Shown here in pieces: positions 34,726 to 44,377 of a stretch of DNA of 64,000 nucleotides. The notes under the pieces are model-generated. The model did no database searches, was not told where the DNA came from, and worked only from the letters and a program-made list of their open reading frames with translations. Made by a program: the position numbers and the translations under genes. The stretch's first letter is position 1, and the number at the start of each line of letters is the position of its first letter. This stretch comes from an uncultured Clostridia bacterium (GTDB taxonomy: Bacteria; Bacillota; Clostridia; Christensenellales; Borkfalkiaceae), in assembly GCA_944328445.1 (NCBI GenBank), contig CALVHO010000003.1, forward strand, positions 1 through 64,000, in the 5' to 3' direction.

Positions 34726-35910
34726 TCACAACCCGTACGATGCTGCCAGCTTTTTAAACGCCGGCAGGCTGCGCTCGATCATGGCGTGCGAAACGCAATA
34801 CGCGATGCGCACGTAGCCCTCGCAGCCGAAGTCGTCCCCCGGAACGAGCAACAGGTCGAAAGCTTTGGCCTGTTCGCAGAAGGCGGTCGCGTCCCCGCCA
34901 GGCGCCTTGACGAAGAGATAAAAGGCGCCGTCCGGCTGCACGCAGGAAAACCCGTAAGCGCGCAGCGCGCCTGCCAGCAAGTCGCGGTTCTTTTCATAGG
35001 CGGAAACATCCGCCGTCACGCCCTGGCAGCGGGCGACGAGCTTTTGGAAGAGGGACGGCGCGCAGACGTAGCCGAGCGCGCGGCCTGCCCCGCAAACGGC
35101 GAGGTAGAGCTTTTCCGCCTCCGCGGCCGCGGGGTTGACGAAGATGTAGCCGATGCGCTCGCCCGGAAGGGAAAGCGACTTGGAATAGGAATAACAAACC
35201 ACCGAATGCGGATAGTATTTGGTGACGTACGGGACCTGCACGCCGCCGTACACGAGCTCGCGGTAAGGCTCGTCGGTGACGAGATAGATGGTCCTTCCCA
35301 ACTCTTCGGAACGCGCCGTAAGGATGGCGGCCAGGCCGCGGATGGTCTCCTCGCCGTAGACGGCGCCGCTTGGATTGTTGGGCGAATTGATCAGCACCGC
35401 GGCCGTGCGCGGGCCGATCGCCCGTTCCAGCGCGGAAAGATCGATCTGGAAGGTATCGGGCACGGACGGCAGCGCGACGAGGCGCGCCCCCGCCGTTTCG
35501 GCAAAGACTTTGTACTCCGTGAAATAGGGTTTGAAGGTGATGACCTCGTCCCCCGCGCTGCAAAGCGCCGAGAGCGTGATGGTCAAAGAGGCCGCCGCCC
35601 CGCAGGTCATGTAGATGCGGTCGGGATCGGCGGGCACGCCCTGCGAAGAGGAAATGTAGTCCGCGATCGCGCGGCGCACGGACGCATCGCCCTGGGCGGA
35701 CGTATAGCCGTGCAGCGCGGTGGCGTCCTCGCTTTGCAGGAGCTCTTGCAACGTTTCGGCCACCACGGCGGGCGGCTGCACGCTCGGGTTGCCGAGGCTG
35801 AAATCGTACACGTTTTCCGCACCCACTTCGGCCGCGCGGCGCTTGCCGTATTCAAAGGTCTCGCGGATGACGGAGCGTTTGCTGCCGAGACCGTACATTC
35901 TTTCGTTCAT
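34726..35910 (-). CDS. PLP-dependent aminotransferase, class I/II
   Basis: 394 aa, fold-type I. Conserved NSPNNPSGAVY, DEPYRELVY and the PLP Lys in SYSKSLSLPGERIGY. It is most like the aspartate/aromatic aminotransferase branch, but the substrate cannot be fixed. An amine-transfer partner for the aryl pyruvates of the iorAB operon is possible but not shown. The start MNERMYGLG is preceded by GGAGAACGGT. Confidence 0.9.
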   Translation of the reverse strand: MNERMYGLGSKRSVIRETFEYGKRRAAEVGAENVYDFSLGNPSVQPPAVVAETLQELLQSEDATALHGYTSAQGDASVRRAIADYISSSQGVPADPDRIYMTCGAAASLTITLSALCSAGDEVITFKPYFTEYKVFAETAGARLVALPSVPDTFQIDLSALERAIGPRTAAVLINSPNNPSGAVYGEETIRGLAAILTARSEELGRTIYLVTDEPYRELVYGGVQVPYVTKYYPHSVVCYSYSKSLSLPGERIGYIFVNPAAAEAEKLYLAVCGAGRALGYVCAPSLFQKLVARCQGVTADVSAYEKNRDLLAGALRAYGFSCVQPDGAFYLFVKAPGGDATAFCEQAKAFDLLLVPGDDFGCEGYVRIAYCVSHAMIERSLPAFKKLAASYGL

Positions 35911-35941
35911 ACCGTTCTCCAAACAATGCAATACTTTATCT

Positions 35942-35970
35942 ATTGTAGCACAAAAGCGCGGCAAATTCAA
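35942..35970 (-). promoter_or_regulatory. Promoter of aminotransferase-phosphatase operon
   Basis: TTGAAT (35965-35970), 17-bp spacer, TACAAT (35942-35947). Confidence 0.7.
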
Positions 35971-36094
35971 CCTTTTGAACGCGGCGGGGCGAAAAAAGGC
36001 GCACCTTTGTGCAAGGGTGAAAGAGAAACCCTGCGCCATGCCAAAAATTGCGGAGCGCGGGCGGGCGGCGCGGGCACAAACGGCCTTCGCGCGC

Positions 36095-36123
36095 TTGACT
36101 TTTGGCGGCAAAAAAATTATACT
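36095..36123 (+). promoter_or_regulatory. Promoter of mgtE
   Basis: TTGACT (36095-36100), 17-bp spacer, TATACT (36118-36123). Only about 40 nt separate it from the ATG, too short for an M-box riboswitch. Confidence 0.75.
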
Positions 36124-36166
36124 GAAACAGGCTGCAAAGACCGCGGCCGTATCGGGAGCGACGCCT

Positions 36167-37945
36167 ATGAACGAGAAGATCAAAGAACTTCTGGATGAAA
36201 ACCGCACAGACGACTTGCAGGCGCTGCTCGAAGGCATGGAACCCGCGGAGCTTGCCGAGATCCTCGAAGACCTGGCCCGCGAACCTTCGCCCGCCGAGGG
36301 CGGCCCCTCCCCCGCAGCGGAGACGGGAACAGATGCCGCGGCCGCGGGCGGAGAAGATTCGCGCCTGACCAAGCTGTTCGGCTGCCTCGACAAAGAGGTG
36401 GCCGCGGACGTGTTCGTCCTTTTGGACCGCGACACGCAGCAGCGCCTGCTCAAAGATTTCAGCGACGTCAAGTTGCAGGAAGTGACGGACGAGATCATCG
36501 ACGACAACGTCGAAGACCTGCTCGACAGCATGCCCACCGACGTCGTGCACCAGGTGCTGTTGAAGGCGACGCCCGAAAACCGAAACGACAAGATCGTCGA
36601 GATCGTCGACTACCTCGAAGAAAAGAAGTTTTCGCAGCTCAAACCGCTCTTGGCCGAGCTCGAACCTGCGGACCTTGCCGAGATCTTTGCCGAACTGGAC
36701 GAGACCGACCTGCCCATCGTGTTCCGCCTGTTGCCCAAAGAACTGGCCGCCGAGACCTTCGTGGAGATGAACAGCTCGCAGCAGGAGCTGCTCATCCGCT
36801 CCTTCTCGGATAAGGAGCTCAAACTCATCCTCGACGAGCTGTTCGTGGACGATACGGTGGACCTCATCGAAGAGATGCCCGCCAACGTCGTGCGGCGCAT
36901 CCTCTTGCAGGCGGACAGCGAGACGCGCAAAGAGATCAACGAGATCCTCAAATATCCCAAAGACAGCGCGGGCAGCATCATGACCACCGAATGCATCTCC
37001 CTGCGCACCCACATGACGGTGCGCGAATGCTTCGACAAGATCCGCGAACAGGCCGTCGACAAGGAGACCATCTACACCTGCTACGTGACCGACGACCGCA
37101 AAAAGCTGCTCGGCATCGTGACGGTGAAAGACCTGCTGCTGCACGGCTACGATGACACGGTGCAGTCGATGATGGAGACAAACTTCGTCTACGTCGACAC
37201 GCAGGAGGACAAGGAAGAGGTGGCCAACATCCTCTCCAAGTACGACTTGCTGTCCGTTCCCGTCGTCGACCAGGAAAACCGCCTCGTCGGCATCGTCACC
37301 ATCGACGACGCCCTAGACGTCATCACCGAGGAGGCGACGGAAGATATCTCCTACATCAGCTCGGTCACGCCGTCCGACAAGCCTTACCTCGAAACGGGCA
37401 TCTTCCGCATCTACCTGCACCGCATCCCCTGGCTGCTCATCCTCATGGTCAGCGCCACCTTTACGGGGCTGATCCTCAACACCTACGAGAGCCTGCTCTC
37501 CACCCTGCTGGTGGCCTGCGTGCCCATGATCATGGGCACGGGCGGAAACGCGGGCAGCCAGGCCTCGGTCACCGTCATCCGCGGCATGGCCCTCGACGAG
37601 ATACGCCCGCGTGACATCGTGCAGGTGATCTGGAAAGAACTGCGCGTATCGGTGCTGGTGGCCGCCACGGTGGGCGCGGTGTGCTTTGCCAAACTGCAAC
37701 TCATCGACAGGCTGCTCTTCCACTACGACTACACCCTGCTGTACTCGCTGGCCGTCGGCGTGGCCATCGCGCTGGCGGTGATGGTGGCCAAGATCGTGGG
37801 CGCCTGCGTACCCCTCTTCGCCAAGGCCATCCGCATCGACCCCGCGGTGTTCGCCAACCCCTTCATCACCACCATCACGGACGTGTTGTCCCTCCTGATC
37901 TTCTGCGGGGTGACGCTCGGTTTGTTCCACCTCGGCGTCGTGTAA
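36167..37945 (+). CDS. mgtE: MgtE magnesium transporter
   Basis: 592 aa, against about 450 aa for Thermus MgtE. Order: N domain (residues 1-270), two CBS domains (about 270-400; MTTECISL and VPVVDQENRLVGIVTIDDALD), then five membrane helices with the pore motif PMIMGTGGNAGSQAS. The N domain carries an Ala/Pro/Gly-rich insertion (residues 42-65). Mg2+ binding to N and CBS domains closes the channel. The ribosome site is CGGGAG. Confidence 0.95.
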   Translation: MNEKIKELLDENRTDDLQALLEGMEPAELAEILEDLAREPSPAEGGPSPAAETGTDAAAAGGEDSRLTKLFGCLDKEVAADVFVLLDRDTQQRLLKDFSDVKLQEVTDEIIDDNVEDLLDSMPTDVVHQVLLKATPENRNDKIVEIVDYLEEKKFSQLKPLLAELEPADLAEIFAELDETDLPIVFRLLPKELAAETFVEMNSSQQELLIRSFSDKELKLILDELFVDDTVDLIEEMPANVVRRILLQADSETRKEINEILKYPKDSAGSIMTTECISLRTHMTVRECFDKIREQAVDKETIYTCYVTDDRKKLLGIVTVKDLLLHGYDDTVQSMMETNFVYVDTQEDKEEVANILSKYDLLSVPVVDQENRLVGIVTIDDALDVITEEATEDISYISSVTPSDKPYLETGIFRIYLHRIPWLLILMVSATFTGLILNTYESLLSTLLVACVPMIMGTGGNAGSQASVTVIRGMALDEIRPRDIVQVIWKELRVSVLVAATVGAVCFAKLQLIDRLLFHYDYTLLYSLAVGVAIALAVMVAKIVGACVPLFAKAIRIDPAVFANPFITTITDVLSLLIFCGVTLGLFHLGVV

Positions 37946-37962
37946 ATCCGAAACCGCGCACC

Positions 37963-37988
37963 AAAAAAGCCCCTCGGCGGGGCTTTTT
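37963..37988. terminator. Bidirectional terminator between mgtE and AEC gene
   Basis: Perfect stem AAAAAAGCCCC/GGGGCTTTTTT, loop TCGGC. It serves both converging genes. Confidence 0.9.
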
Positions 37989-38043
37989 TGTTTGGCCACG
38001 GTCCCGAAAACATGGGTACGTGGCAAAAAATTTTGTACCGCGG

Positions 38044-38988
38044 TCACACCACCAACGTGCACAGGAGCATGAGCACGGGGATGGTCAGAACGCACAACAG
38101 CGTATCGGTAAGGGTGGCCGCGGCGGCCGTTTCGCGGTCTCCGCCGTACATCTCCGCAAAGCTGAGCGCAATGGACGCGGAGGGCATGGCGGCGATGACG
38201 AAGAGCGCGACGACGACGTACGGATCGATGGGGACGAAGAGGCGGACGAGCATCAGCACGCCGAACGTAAAGAGGGGCGCGGCCACCAGCTTGACGGCGG
38301 AAACGGCATAGGGATACGGCCGCGCGAAGATGGCACGCGGGTGCATGTCCGCCAGGCGCACGCCAAGAACGATCATCGAGAGGGGCAGCGTCATGTCTCC
38401 GAGGTAGCCGACGGGCATCAGGACCGCGTCGGGCACGCGCACGTTGCAGAAAAAGAAGGGCAGCGCCAGGAGCACGGCGATCGTGGGCGGGTTGAGCAGG
38501 ATCTTGTACGGGCGCACCTTGCTCCTGTCCCCCGTGACCGTGAAGACGCCGAGCGTCCACGCCATCGCGTTGAACACGATGTTGTAAAAGACGGTGTACA
38601 GAACGAGGTCGGAATTTCCCGGAAAGAGCATCTCCATCACGGGGATGCCCATGAACCCGACGTTGCCGAGGTAGGAACAGGCGACGCAGGCGCGGCGGGT
38701 CGCCTCCTCGCGGCAGCGCGCAAAGCACAGCCGCGCCGCCGCGCAGACGGCCGCTTGCAGCACGGCGGCAAACAGCACAATCCAGCCGAAATTTGCCAGC
38801 ATGGAAGCCTCGAACGGCTTGTTCAGCACCGAAGCGATCATCAAGAAGGGCTGCGCCACGAACAGGAGCAGCGCCGCCAGGACGTTCGTCGCGCCGTCGG
38901 GAAACAGGTGCGCCTTGCGCAGCGCAAATCCGGGCACCGCCAGCACCACGATCACGGCGACGCTGATCAACGTAGAAAGAAAATTCAT
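38044..38988 (-). CDS. AEC-family auxin-efflux-carrier-type transporter
   Basis: 314 aa, about ten membrane helices in two halves, with the AEC pattern NVGFMGIPVMEMLFPG near residue 105. Family members export or import organic acids such as malate; the substrate is unknown here. The start MNFLSTL is set by GAGGGAAGGC; the in-frame extension upstream overlaps the promoter. Confidence 0.9.
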   Translation of the reverse strand: MNFLSTLISVAVIVVLAVPGFALRKAHLFPDGATNVLAALLLFVAQPFLMIASVLNKPFEASMLANFGWIVLFAAVLQAAVCAAARLCFARCREEATRRACVACSYLGNVGFMGIPVMEMLFPGNSDLVLYTVFYNIVFNAMAWTLGVFTVTGDRSKVRPYKILLNPPTIAVLLALPFFFCNVRVPDAVLMPVGYLGDMTLPLSMIVLGVRLADMHPRAIFARPYPYAVSAVKLVAAPLFTFGVLMLVRLFVPIDPYVVVALFVIAAMPSASIALSFAEMYGGDRETAAAATLTDTLLCVLTIPVLMLLCTLVV

Positions 38989-39024
38989 GCCTTCCCTCAC
39001 GGGCCGCCTTGCAGCCCGCCGAAC

Positions 39025-39053
39025 ATTGTAATACGCGCGCGCCGCCCTGTCAA
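39025..39053 (-). promoter_or_regulatory. Promoter of the AEC gene
   Basis: TTGACA (39048-39053), 17-bp spacer, TACAAT (39025-39030). Confidence 0.75.
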
Positions 39054-39158
39054 ACAAAATAGCCCCGTGCAAGGGTTTTTTTCTCGTTGCGGTGAACGGG
39101 CGGCTTCCGGCGCGGAACGGACGCGCACAAAGCGGCCCGCGCTTGCGGGCGGCGCCGT

Positions 39159-39611
39159 TCAGCGCGGGGAAACGCTGTCCAAAAACGCCTCGATCCCCTC
39201 GCACAGGTCGGCATAGGTGGCGGCAAAGTCGCCCGTGTACCAGGGGTCGGCGATGTCGCGCGGGCGGGCAGAAAAATCAAGGATGCGGTGCACCTTGCCC
39301 TGCGGGTCGCCGCAGATGCGCATGATGCCGCGCACGTTGGCGCTTTCGGCCGCCAAGATGTAGTCGAAGCGCCCATAATCGGCGGCGGTCATCCGCCGCG
39401 CGCGCTTGCCCGCGCAGGAAATGCCGTGGCGTGCAAGCTCGGCCCGCGCGGGCGGGTAGACGGGGTTCCCCTCCTCTTCGCCGCTCGTGCCCGCGGACTC
39501 GGCGTAAAATCCCGCCTCCTCGCCCCGCCTGCGCACGGCGTCCTTGAAGATGAATTCCGCCATCGGCGAGCGGCAGATGTTGCCGAGGCAGACGAACAAA
39601 ACGCGGATCAT
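39159..39611 (-). CDS. Low-molecular-weight protein tyrosine phosphatase
   Basis: 150 aa. The P-loop is CLGNICRS (residues 8-15, C-x5-R-S) and the general-acid Asp is in IADPW. Dephosphorylates protein tyrosine or arginine. No tyrosine kinase gene is near. The start is MIRVLFVC with GGAG 7 nt before it. A hairpin at 39132-39153 follows the stop. Confidence 0.93.
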   Translation of the reverse strand: MIRVLFVCLGNICRSPMAEFIFKDAVRRRGEEAGFYAESAGTSGEEEGNPVYPPARAELARHGISCAGKRARRMTAADYGRFDYILAAESANVRGIMRICGDPQGKVHRILDFSARPRDIADPWYTGDFAATYADLCEGIEAFLDSVSPR

Positions 39612-39643
39612 GGTCACACTCCGTAAAATGAACTTGCCCCACC

Positions 39644-39672
39644 ATTGTAGCGGCGGGCGGGCCGTTTGTCAA
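39644..39672 (-). promoter_or_regulatory. Promoter of the tyrosine phosphatase gene
   Basis: TTGACA (39667-39672), 17-bp spacer, TACAAT (39644-39649), inside the 106-bp gap after the ABC gene. Confidence 0.75.
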
Positions 39673-39717
39673 GCGCGTAAGGCGCCGGACCCGCCGCGGG
39701 CGGATGCACGTTCATGC

Positions 39718-41490
39718 CTATTCAAACTGCGCTCGGTACAGCCCCGCGTAGAAGCCGCCGCGGGCGAGCAGCTCCGCGTGGGTGCCGCGCTCGACGACCT
39801 CTCCCCCGTCGACGACGAGGATGAGGTCGGCCGCGCGCACGGTGCCGAGGCGGTGGGCGATGACAAAGCTCGTTTTGCCCTGCATCAGCCGCGCCATCGC
39901 CGCGCGGATGCGAAGTTCCGTGCGGGTATCGACGTTGGACGTCGCCTCGTCGAGGATGAGCAGGCGGGCGGGCGAAAGCATGGCCCGCGCGATGGTCATG
40001 AGCTGCTTCTGCCCCTTGGAGAGGTTGCAGCCGCCGTCCGTCAGCGGCGTGTCGTAGCCGAGCGGAAGGGACTCGATGAAGGCGGCGATGCCCGCCTCCC
40101 CGGCGGCGCGGCGCACCTCCTCGCGGGTCGCGCCCTCCTTGCCGTAGGCGATGTTTTCAAACACCGTGCCCTCGAACAGCCAGGTGTCTTGCAGGACCAT
40201 GGTGTAGGCGGAACGTAGGCTGCTGCGGGTACAGCGGCGGATGTCCTCGCCGTCGAGCAGGATGCGCCCGCCCTGCGGGTCGTAAAAGCGCATCAGCAGG
40301 TTGACGATGGTCGTTTTGCCCGCGCCCGTGGGGCCGACGATGGCCACCGTCTGCCCAGGGCGGACGCGGAAGGAGAGGTCGTGGATGACCTCCTTCCCCT
40401 CCTCGTAGCCGAAGCGCACGTGCTCGAAGGCGATCTCCCCGTTCACGTTTACAAGGACCTTCGCGCCGGGCGCGTCGGCGGGTTCGGACGGGCTGTCGAG
40501 CAGGCGGAATACGCGCTCGGCCGCGGCCAGGGCGGACTGGATCTCGCCGATGATGTTGGCGAATTCGTTGACGGGGCCCGAAAAGCGGCGCGCGTAGAGC
40601 AAGAAGGCGGAGATGGCGCCGATGGAGATGCGGCCGTAGAGGTACAAAAAGCACCCCGCCGCACTGATGAGCACGGTGCCGAAGTTGTTGACGAAGTTGA
40701 CGGACGGCCCCACGAGGCTCGCCACGTAGTCGGCACGGTAGTACGCCTCGGCCGCCTCCTCGTTGCGGGCGGCGAACTTTTTGCACATCTCCTCCTCTCG
40801 CCCGTAGGCGCGGATGGCGGTCAGGCCCGAGAGCATCTCCTCCGAAAACCCGTTGAGCGCGGCCAGCTTGGCCGAGCGCTTGCGGAAGAGCGGGCGCATC
40901 GAGCGGCCGCGCAAAACGGCGATGGCCGCCGAGAGCGGCACGGTCACGGAAAAGAACGCCAAAAGCAGCGGCGAAGTGGCGATCATGCCCGCGAGCGCGC
41001 CGACGATGGTCACCACGCCCGTCGCCGCCTGCAACACGTCGTTGGAGAGCGAGGCGTTGACGGTGGAAATGTCGTACGAGATGCGGTTGATGAGGTCGCC
41101 CGCCGAAAGCCTGTCGAGCGCGCCGACGGGCAGGGCGAGCGCCTTGTCGAACACGTCCTGCCGCATCTGCCGCACGATGTTCTGGCCGAGCCGCACCATC
41201 AGTACCGAAAGCAGGTAAGAAAAGGCGGAGGAGGCCACGTAAAAGGCGGCCATCAGCAGGCAGTAGAAGCCGACGGCGGCAAAGTCGGCGTCGGCGCCGC
41301 TGCCGATGGCGTCGATGGCCTCGCCCGAAAGCCACGGCCCGAGCAGCGCCAACAGGTTGCTGCCGAGCATGAGCACGAAGGCGAGCAGCACCCTCCATTT
41401 GTAGCGCATGTAGTAGCGGAACACGCGGGCGAGCACCGCCTTTTTGCTGCCCCGCGGGCCTTCCATAAAGGCGCGTTCATTCAGCGGCAC
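39718..41490 (-). CDS. ABC exporter half-transporter, canonical subunit (second pair)
   Basis: 590 aa. Membrane domain then ATPase with Walker A GPTGAGKTT, signature LSKGQKQ, Walker B LLILDEATSNVD (catalytic Glu present) and H-loop AHRLGT. I use a GTG start at 41490 (MPLNERAF) because GGAGGTGACGGCC is in place; it lies 14 bp inside the gene before it, so the pair is coupled. With the Asp-containing partner it should form a heterodimeric multidrug-type exporter, controlled by the MarR gene at the head of the operon. Confidence 0.92.
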   Translation of the reverse strand: MPLNERAFMEGPRGSKKAVLARVFRYYMRYKWRVLLAFVLMLGSNLLALLGPWLSGEAIDAIGSGADADFAAVGFYCLLMAAFYVASSAFSYLLSVLMVRLGQNIVRQMRQDVFDKALALPVGALDRLSAGDLINRISYDISTVNASLSNDVLQAATGVVTIVGALAGMIATSPLLLAFFSVTVPLSAAIAVLRGRSMRPLFRKRSAKLAALNGFSEEMLSGLTAIRAYGREEEMCKKFAARNEEAAEAYYRADYVASLVGPSVNFVNNFGTVLISAAGCFLYLYGRISIGAISAFLLYARRFSGPVNEFANIIGEIQSALAAAERVFRLLDSPSEPADAPGAKVLVNVNGEIAFEHVRFGYEEGKEVIHDLSFRVRPGQTVAIVGPTGAGKTTIVNLLMRFYDPQGGRILLDGEDIRRCTRSSLRSAYTMVLQDTWLFEGTVFENIAYGKEGATREEVRRAAGEAGIAAFIESLPLGYDTPLTDGGCNLSKGQKQLMTIARAMLSPARLLILDEATSNVDTRTELRIRAAMARLMQGKTSFVIAHRLGTVRAADLILVVDGGEVVERGTHAELLARGGFYAGLYRAQFE

Positions 41491-43324
41491 GGCCGTCACC
41501 TCCTTTTTTATCCGCGCTCTCTGCCCCGCCGCACGTCGAGGCACCGCCCTGCGCGGAGCCTTCCCCGTGCGGGGCGTACGGCCCGTTCACATCTGCAAAT
41601 TCCATGCCCGCAAAGGGCAGGCCGTCCTCCTCGCCGTGCTGCGATTCGTAGATGGCGCGGTAGGCGGCACAGCTTTGCATGAGCTCGGCGTCGCTGCCGA
41701 AGCCGACGGCGCGCCCGCCGTCGAGCACGAGGATCTTGTCGGCAAAGCGGACGGAACTGATGCGCTGGGCGATGAGCACCACGGTGGTGCCGCGCAGCTC
41801 TTGCAGCAGCGTCTTGCGCAGCGCCGCGTCCGTCTTGTAGTCGAGCGCGCTGGACGAATCGTCGAGCACGAGGATCTCGGGCGCGGCGGCCAGGGCGCGC
41901 GCGATGAGCAGGCGCTGTTTCTGCCCGCCGCTGAAATTGGCGCCGCGGGCGGTGAGTTCGCTCTCGTACCCGCCGTGGCCGCCGATGAAGCCGTCGGCGC
42001 GGGCATACCCTGCCGCCCGCTGCACGGCGCCAAGAGCAAGGCCGCGTTCAAAGTCGATGTTTTCGCGCACGCTCGAAGCCATCAGGAAATCGTTTTGAAA
42101 GACTACGCCGAATTTTTGGCGCAGGACGGCCGGTTCATAGCTCTTGACGTTGGCGCCGTCCACATAGACCGCGCCCGCGTCCGCGTCGTAAAAGCGCAAG
42201 AGAAGGGAGACGAGCGAGCTCTTGCCGCTGCCCGTGGCGCCGAGGATGCCGAGCGTTTCGCCGCGGCCCACGGCAAAGGAGACGTGTTCGAGCGCGGGCG
42301 CGCCGCCGTAGGTCAGGGTCACGTCGTCAAAGCGGATGCAGGCGCCGCTTTCATCGGCGGGGCAAGGCACGGGGAGCAGGTCCGCGGGCAGGGCCAGCAC
42401 GCTCTCGATGCGCTTCGCCGACGCGCTGCCCTTGGACAGCTCGACGAAGATCCTGCCCACGGCGATGACCGCGTTGAGCATGATGGTGAAAAAGGAGGTG
42501 AAGGCAAGGATCTCCCCCACCTGCACCCGTCCCTCCGCCGCGCGGTAGGCGCCGAGGAAGATGACGGCCGCCATGCCGAGGTTGAGGACGGCGTTCATGA
42601 CGGGGTTGGTCAGGCCCGTGGTGAGGCTGGCCTTGGTCTCGTCGTGAACGATGGCGCGGTTGACTTCGGCAAAAGCCGCGCTCTCGTGCGGCGCGCGCGA
42701 AAGCGCCTTGATGACGCGCACGCCCGTGTGGTCGTCGCGCACTTTGCGCACCATGGCGTCCGTCGAGGCCTGCAAGCGCGTGTAGAGCGAAAAGCCCTTC
42801 TTGGCGACGAGCGCCGAGATGAGAGCGAGGAGAGGCACCGTGACGAGCATGACGAGGGCGAGCACGGGATCGACGGTGAAGGTCAGCGCCACCCCGCCGA
42901 CGAGCAGGATGGGCGCGCGCACGCCGATGCGCTGCATCATGCCCACCATGTTGTGCACGTTGTAGGTGTCCGTGGAAAGGCGGGAAACGAGGGAAGGCAG
43001 CGTGACGGCGTCCGCCTGCCGCGCGGAGAGGGAGAGTGTTTTGGCGAACAGGTCACCGCGCAGGCGCTGCGTCGTGTCGCGCGCGACGCGCGAGGCGATG
43101 CGGTTGGCAAACACGTTGCCCGCCCAGGCCGCCACCGCGACGAGCAGCATGCCCACGCTCCACCACACGAGCGCGGGAACGCTGCGGGTGGGCGCCACGT
43201 CGTCGATCATGTGCGCCATGATCAGCGGCAGAAACAACTCGGCCACCGTGCCGACGATCTTCAAAAACAGCCCGAGCGCCATCCGCCGCTTGGACGCGCC
43301 GAGATAGGAAAATACGACTTTCAA
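41477..43324 (-). CDS. ABC exporter half-transporter, degenerate-site subunit (second pair)
   Basis: 615 aa. Walker A GATGSGKSS, signature FSGGQKQR, Walker B ILVLDDSSSALD with Asp in place of the catalytic Glu, as in the first ABC pair. The start codon is TTG (43324), with GAGG 7 nt upstream. It has a hydrophilic tail of about 40 residues after the ATPase. It lies 220 bp after marR, a gap that holds an imperfect tandem repeat. Confidence 0.9.
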   Translation of the reverse strand: MKVVFSYLGASKRRMALGLFLKIVGTVAELFLPLIMAHMIDDVAPTRSVPALVWWSVGMLLVAVAAWAGNVFANRIASRVARDTTQRLRGDLFAKTLSLSARQADAVTLPSLVSRLSTDTYNVHNMVGMMQRIGVRAPILLVGGVALTFTVDPVLALVMLVTVPLLALISALVAKKGFSLYTRLQASTDAMVRKVRDDHTGVRVIKALSRAPHESAAFAEVNRAIVHDETKASLTTGLTNPVMNAVLNLGMAAVIFLGAYRAAEGRVQVGEILAFTSFFTIMLNAVIAVGRIFVELSKGSASAKRIESVLALPADLLPVPCPADESGACIRFDDVTLTYGGAPALEHVSFAVGRGETLGILGATGSGKSSLVSLLLRFYDADAGAVYVDGANVKSYEPAVLRQKFGVVFQNDFLMASSVRENIDFERGLALGAVQRAAGYARADGFIGGHGGYESELTARGANFSGGQKQRLLIARALAAAPEILVLDDSSSALDYKTDAALRKTLLQELRGTTVVLIAQRISSVRFADKILVLDGGRAVGFGSDAELMQSCAAYRAIYESQHGEEDGLPFAGMEFADVNGPYAPHGEGSAQGGASTCGGAESADKKGGDGRAAE

Positions 43325-43405
43325 CTTTTTACCTCATCCGCTCTGCGCCCGATTGCGCAGATACAGTTTTCGCCGCGGGCGGCTGCCGCGCCGCACATTT
43401 TGCCG

Positions 43406-43482
43406 CAGCTTGGCCGGGCGGCGAACCTGCCGCCGCTTGGCCCGGCAGCGAGCCTGCCGCCGCTTGGCAGGGCGATTGGCCC
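43406..43482. repeat. Imperfect 27-bp tandem repeat in the marR-ABC gap
   Basis: About 2.5 copies of a unit like GCTTGGCCCGGCAGCGAGCC then TGCCGCC. GC-rich, and not in a frame of either gene. Confidence 0.6.
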
Positions 43483-43544
43483 GCAACCAAAATTTCCCAT
43501 TGTCTATTTACACCTTAACACCGCGAGCCGCGGGCCATCCTTGC

Positions 43545-43985
43545 TCAGGGATTTTTCTCCCCTCGCGCGGCCGCGCGCTTGGCGTTATTGGCCAGGCGGC
43601 CGAGGAAGGCCGCCAGCGCCGCGCGCTCGTCCTCGGAAAACCCTTCCAAAAGCAGCTCCTTCCAACGCGCGTGAACGGCGCGGATCTTTTCGAACGCGGC
43701 AAAGGCTTTGTCCGTGGGATAGACGAGCAGGTTGCGCCGATCGGCGGGATCGGGCCGCCGCTCGACGAAGCCCTTCTCTTCCAACGAGGCAACCTGGCGG
43801 CAGGCGTTGCTCTTGTGCACGTACATGAGCCTGGAAAGCTGCTCTTGCGTAAGCCCGGGGTGGTTGCAGATATCCACGATATACGAATCCTGGTAACTGC
43901 CCACGCCGCTGTCTCCGTACTCTTCCATGCGGTACAGGTTGGCACAGCGCCACACCTCCCCCAGATCGCGCATGATCGAAGCCAT
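43545..43985 (-). CDS. MarR-family transcriptional regulator
   Basis: 146 aa winged helix protein. The recognition segment LTQEQLSRLMYVHKSNACRQ and the wing ERRPDPADRRNLLVYPTDKG-like part (here TDKAF) are typical. It heads the operon with the second ABC exporter pair, the usual layout for ligand-induced drug export. Tandem palindromes next to its promoter (44015-44043) are the probable operator. The start MASIMRDL has AAAAGGAGAAC. Confidence 0.93.
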   Translation of the reverse strand: MASIMRDLGEVWRCANLYRMEEYGDSGVGSYQDSYIVDICNHPGLTQEQLSRLMYVHKSNACRQVASLEEKGFVERRPDPADRRNLLVYPTDKAFAAFEKIRAVHARWKELLLEGFSEDERAALAAFLGRLANNAKRAAARGEKNP

Positions 43986-44014
43986 CGTTGTTCTCCTTTT
44001 CCTTTGGGTATGTC

Positions 44015-44043
44015 GTTGCATACGCAACAGTTGCGCACGCAAC
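44015..44043. promoter_or_regulatory. Tandem MarR operators
   Basis: GTTGCATACGCAAC (44015-44028) and GTTGCGCACGCAAC (44030-44043) are two 14-bp palindromes with centres 15 bp apart. They lie just downstream of the -10, so a bound repressor would block transcription of marR-ABC-ABC. Confidence 0.8.
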
Positions 44044-44046
44044 TAT

Positions 44047-44075
44047 ATGCTAACAAAAAAAACGACTGCTGTCAA
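44047..44075 (-). promoter_or_regulatory. Promoter of marR-ABC operon
   Basis: TTGACA (44070-44075), 17-bp spacer, TAGCAT (44047-44052). The weak -10 fits a repressed gene. Bases 44080-44340 upstream hold nothing else I can identify. Confidence 0.7.
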
Positions 44076-44348
44076 GCGATAGGAAATTGCGCCGAAAAGG
44101 TCAAAATATTTGCAATTTATGCCAGACATAGTACCATGCAAACCGCGGAATACTTTCATTTCATGCAAAATATGGCAACAACGCCGCCGAAATGCGCCCC
44201 GATTGGCGAAAAACGCACAGCGCGTTTGGCGGAAGAAAAAGCTACTGTTCGGCCGCATTGGCAGACGGCCTCAGCACTTCCTCTTGCAGGCGATGCCGCA
44301 TTTTCCGCGCGGCGGGCGGTGCTTTTTCAATTCGGCCGCCGTTTATCG

Positions 44349-44377
44349 TTGACAAACGCGACGGCATTTGTTATAAT
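44349..44377 (+). promoter_or_regulatory. Promoter of tRNA-Pro
   Basis: Perfect TTGACA (44349-44354), 17-bp spacer, TATAAT (44372-44377). The roughly 105-nt leader contains a hairpin near 44390. Confidence 0.8.

Noticed and set aside
36124..36166. M-box Mg2+ riboswitch before mgtE
   Set aside because: The leader is only about 40 nt, too short; no M-box motif.
35936..37144. Long - strand frame opposite mgtE
   Set aside because: Shadow of the real gene caused by GC-rich codon bias; the same applies to most long antisense frames here.
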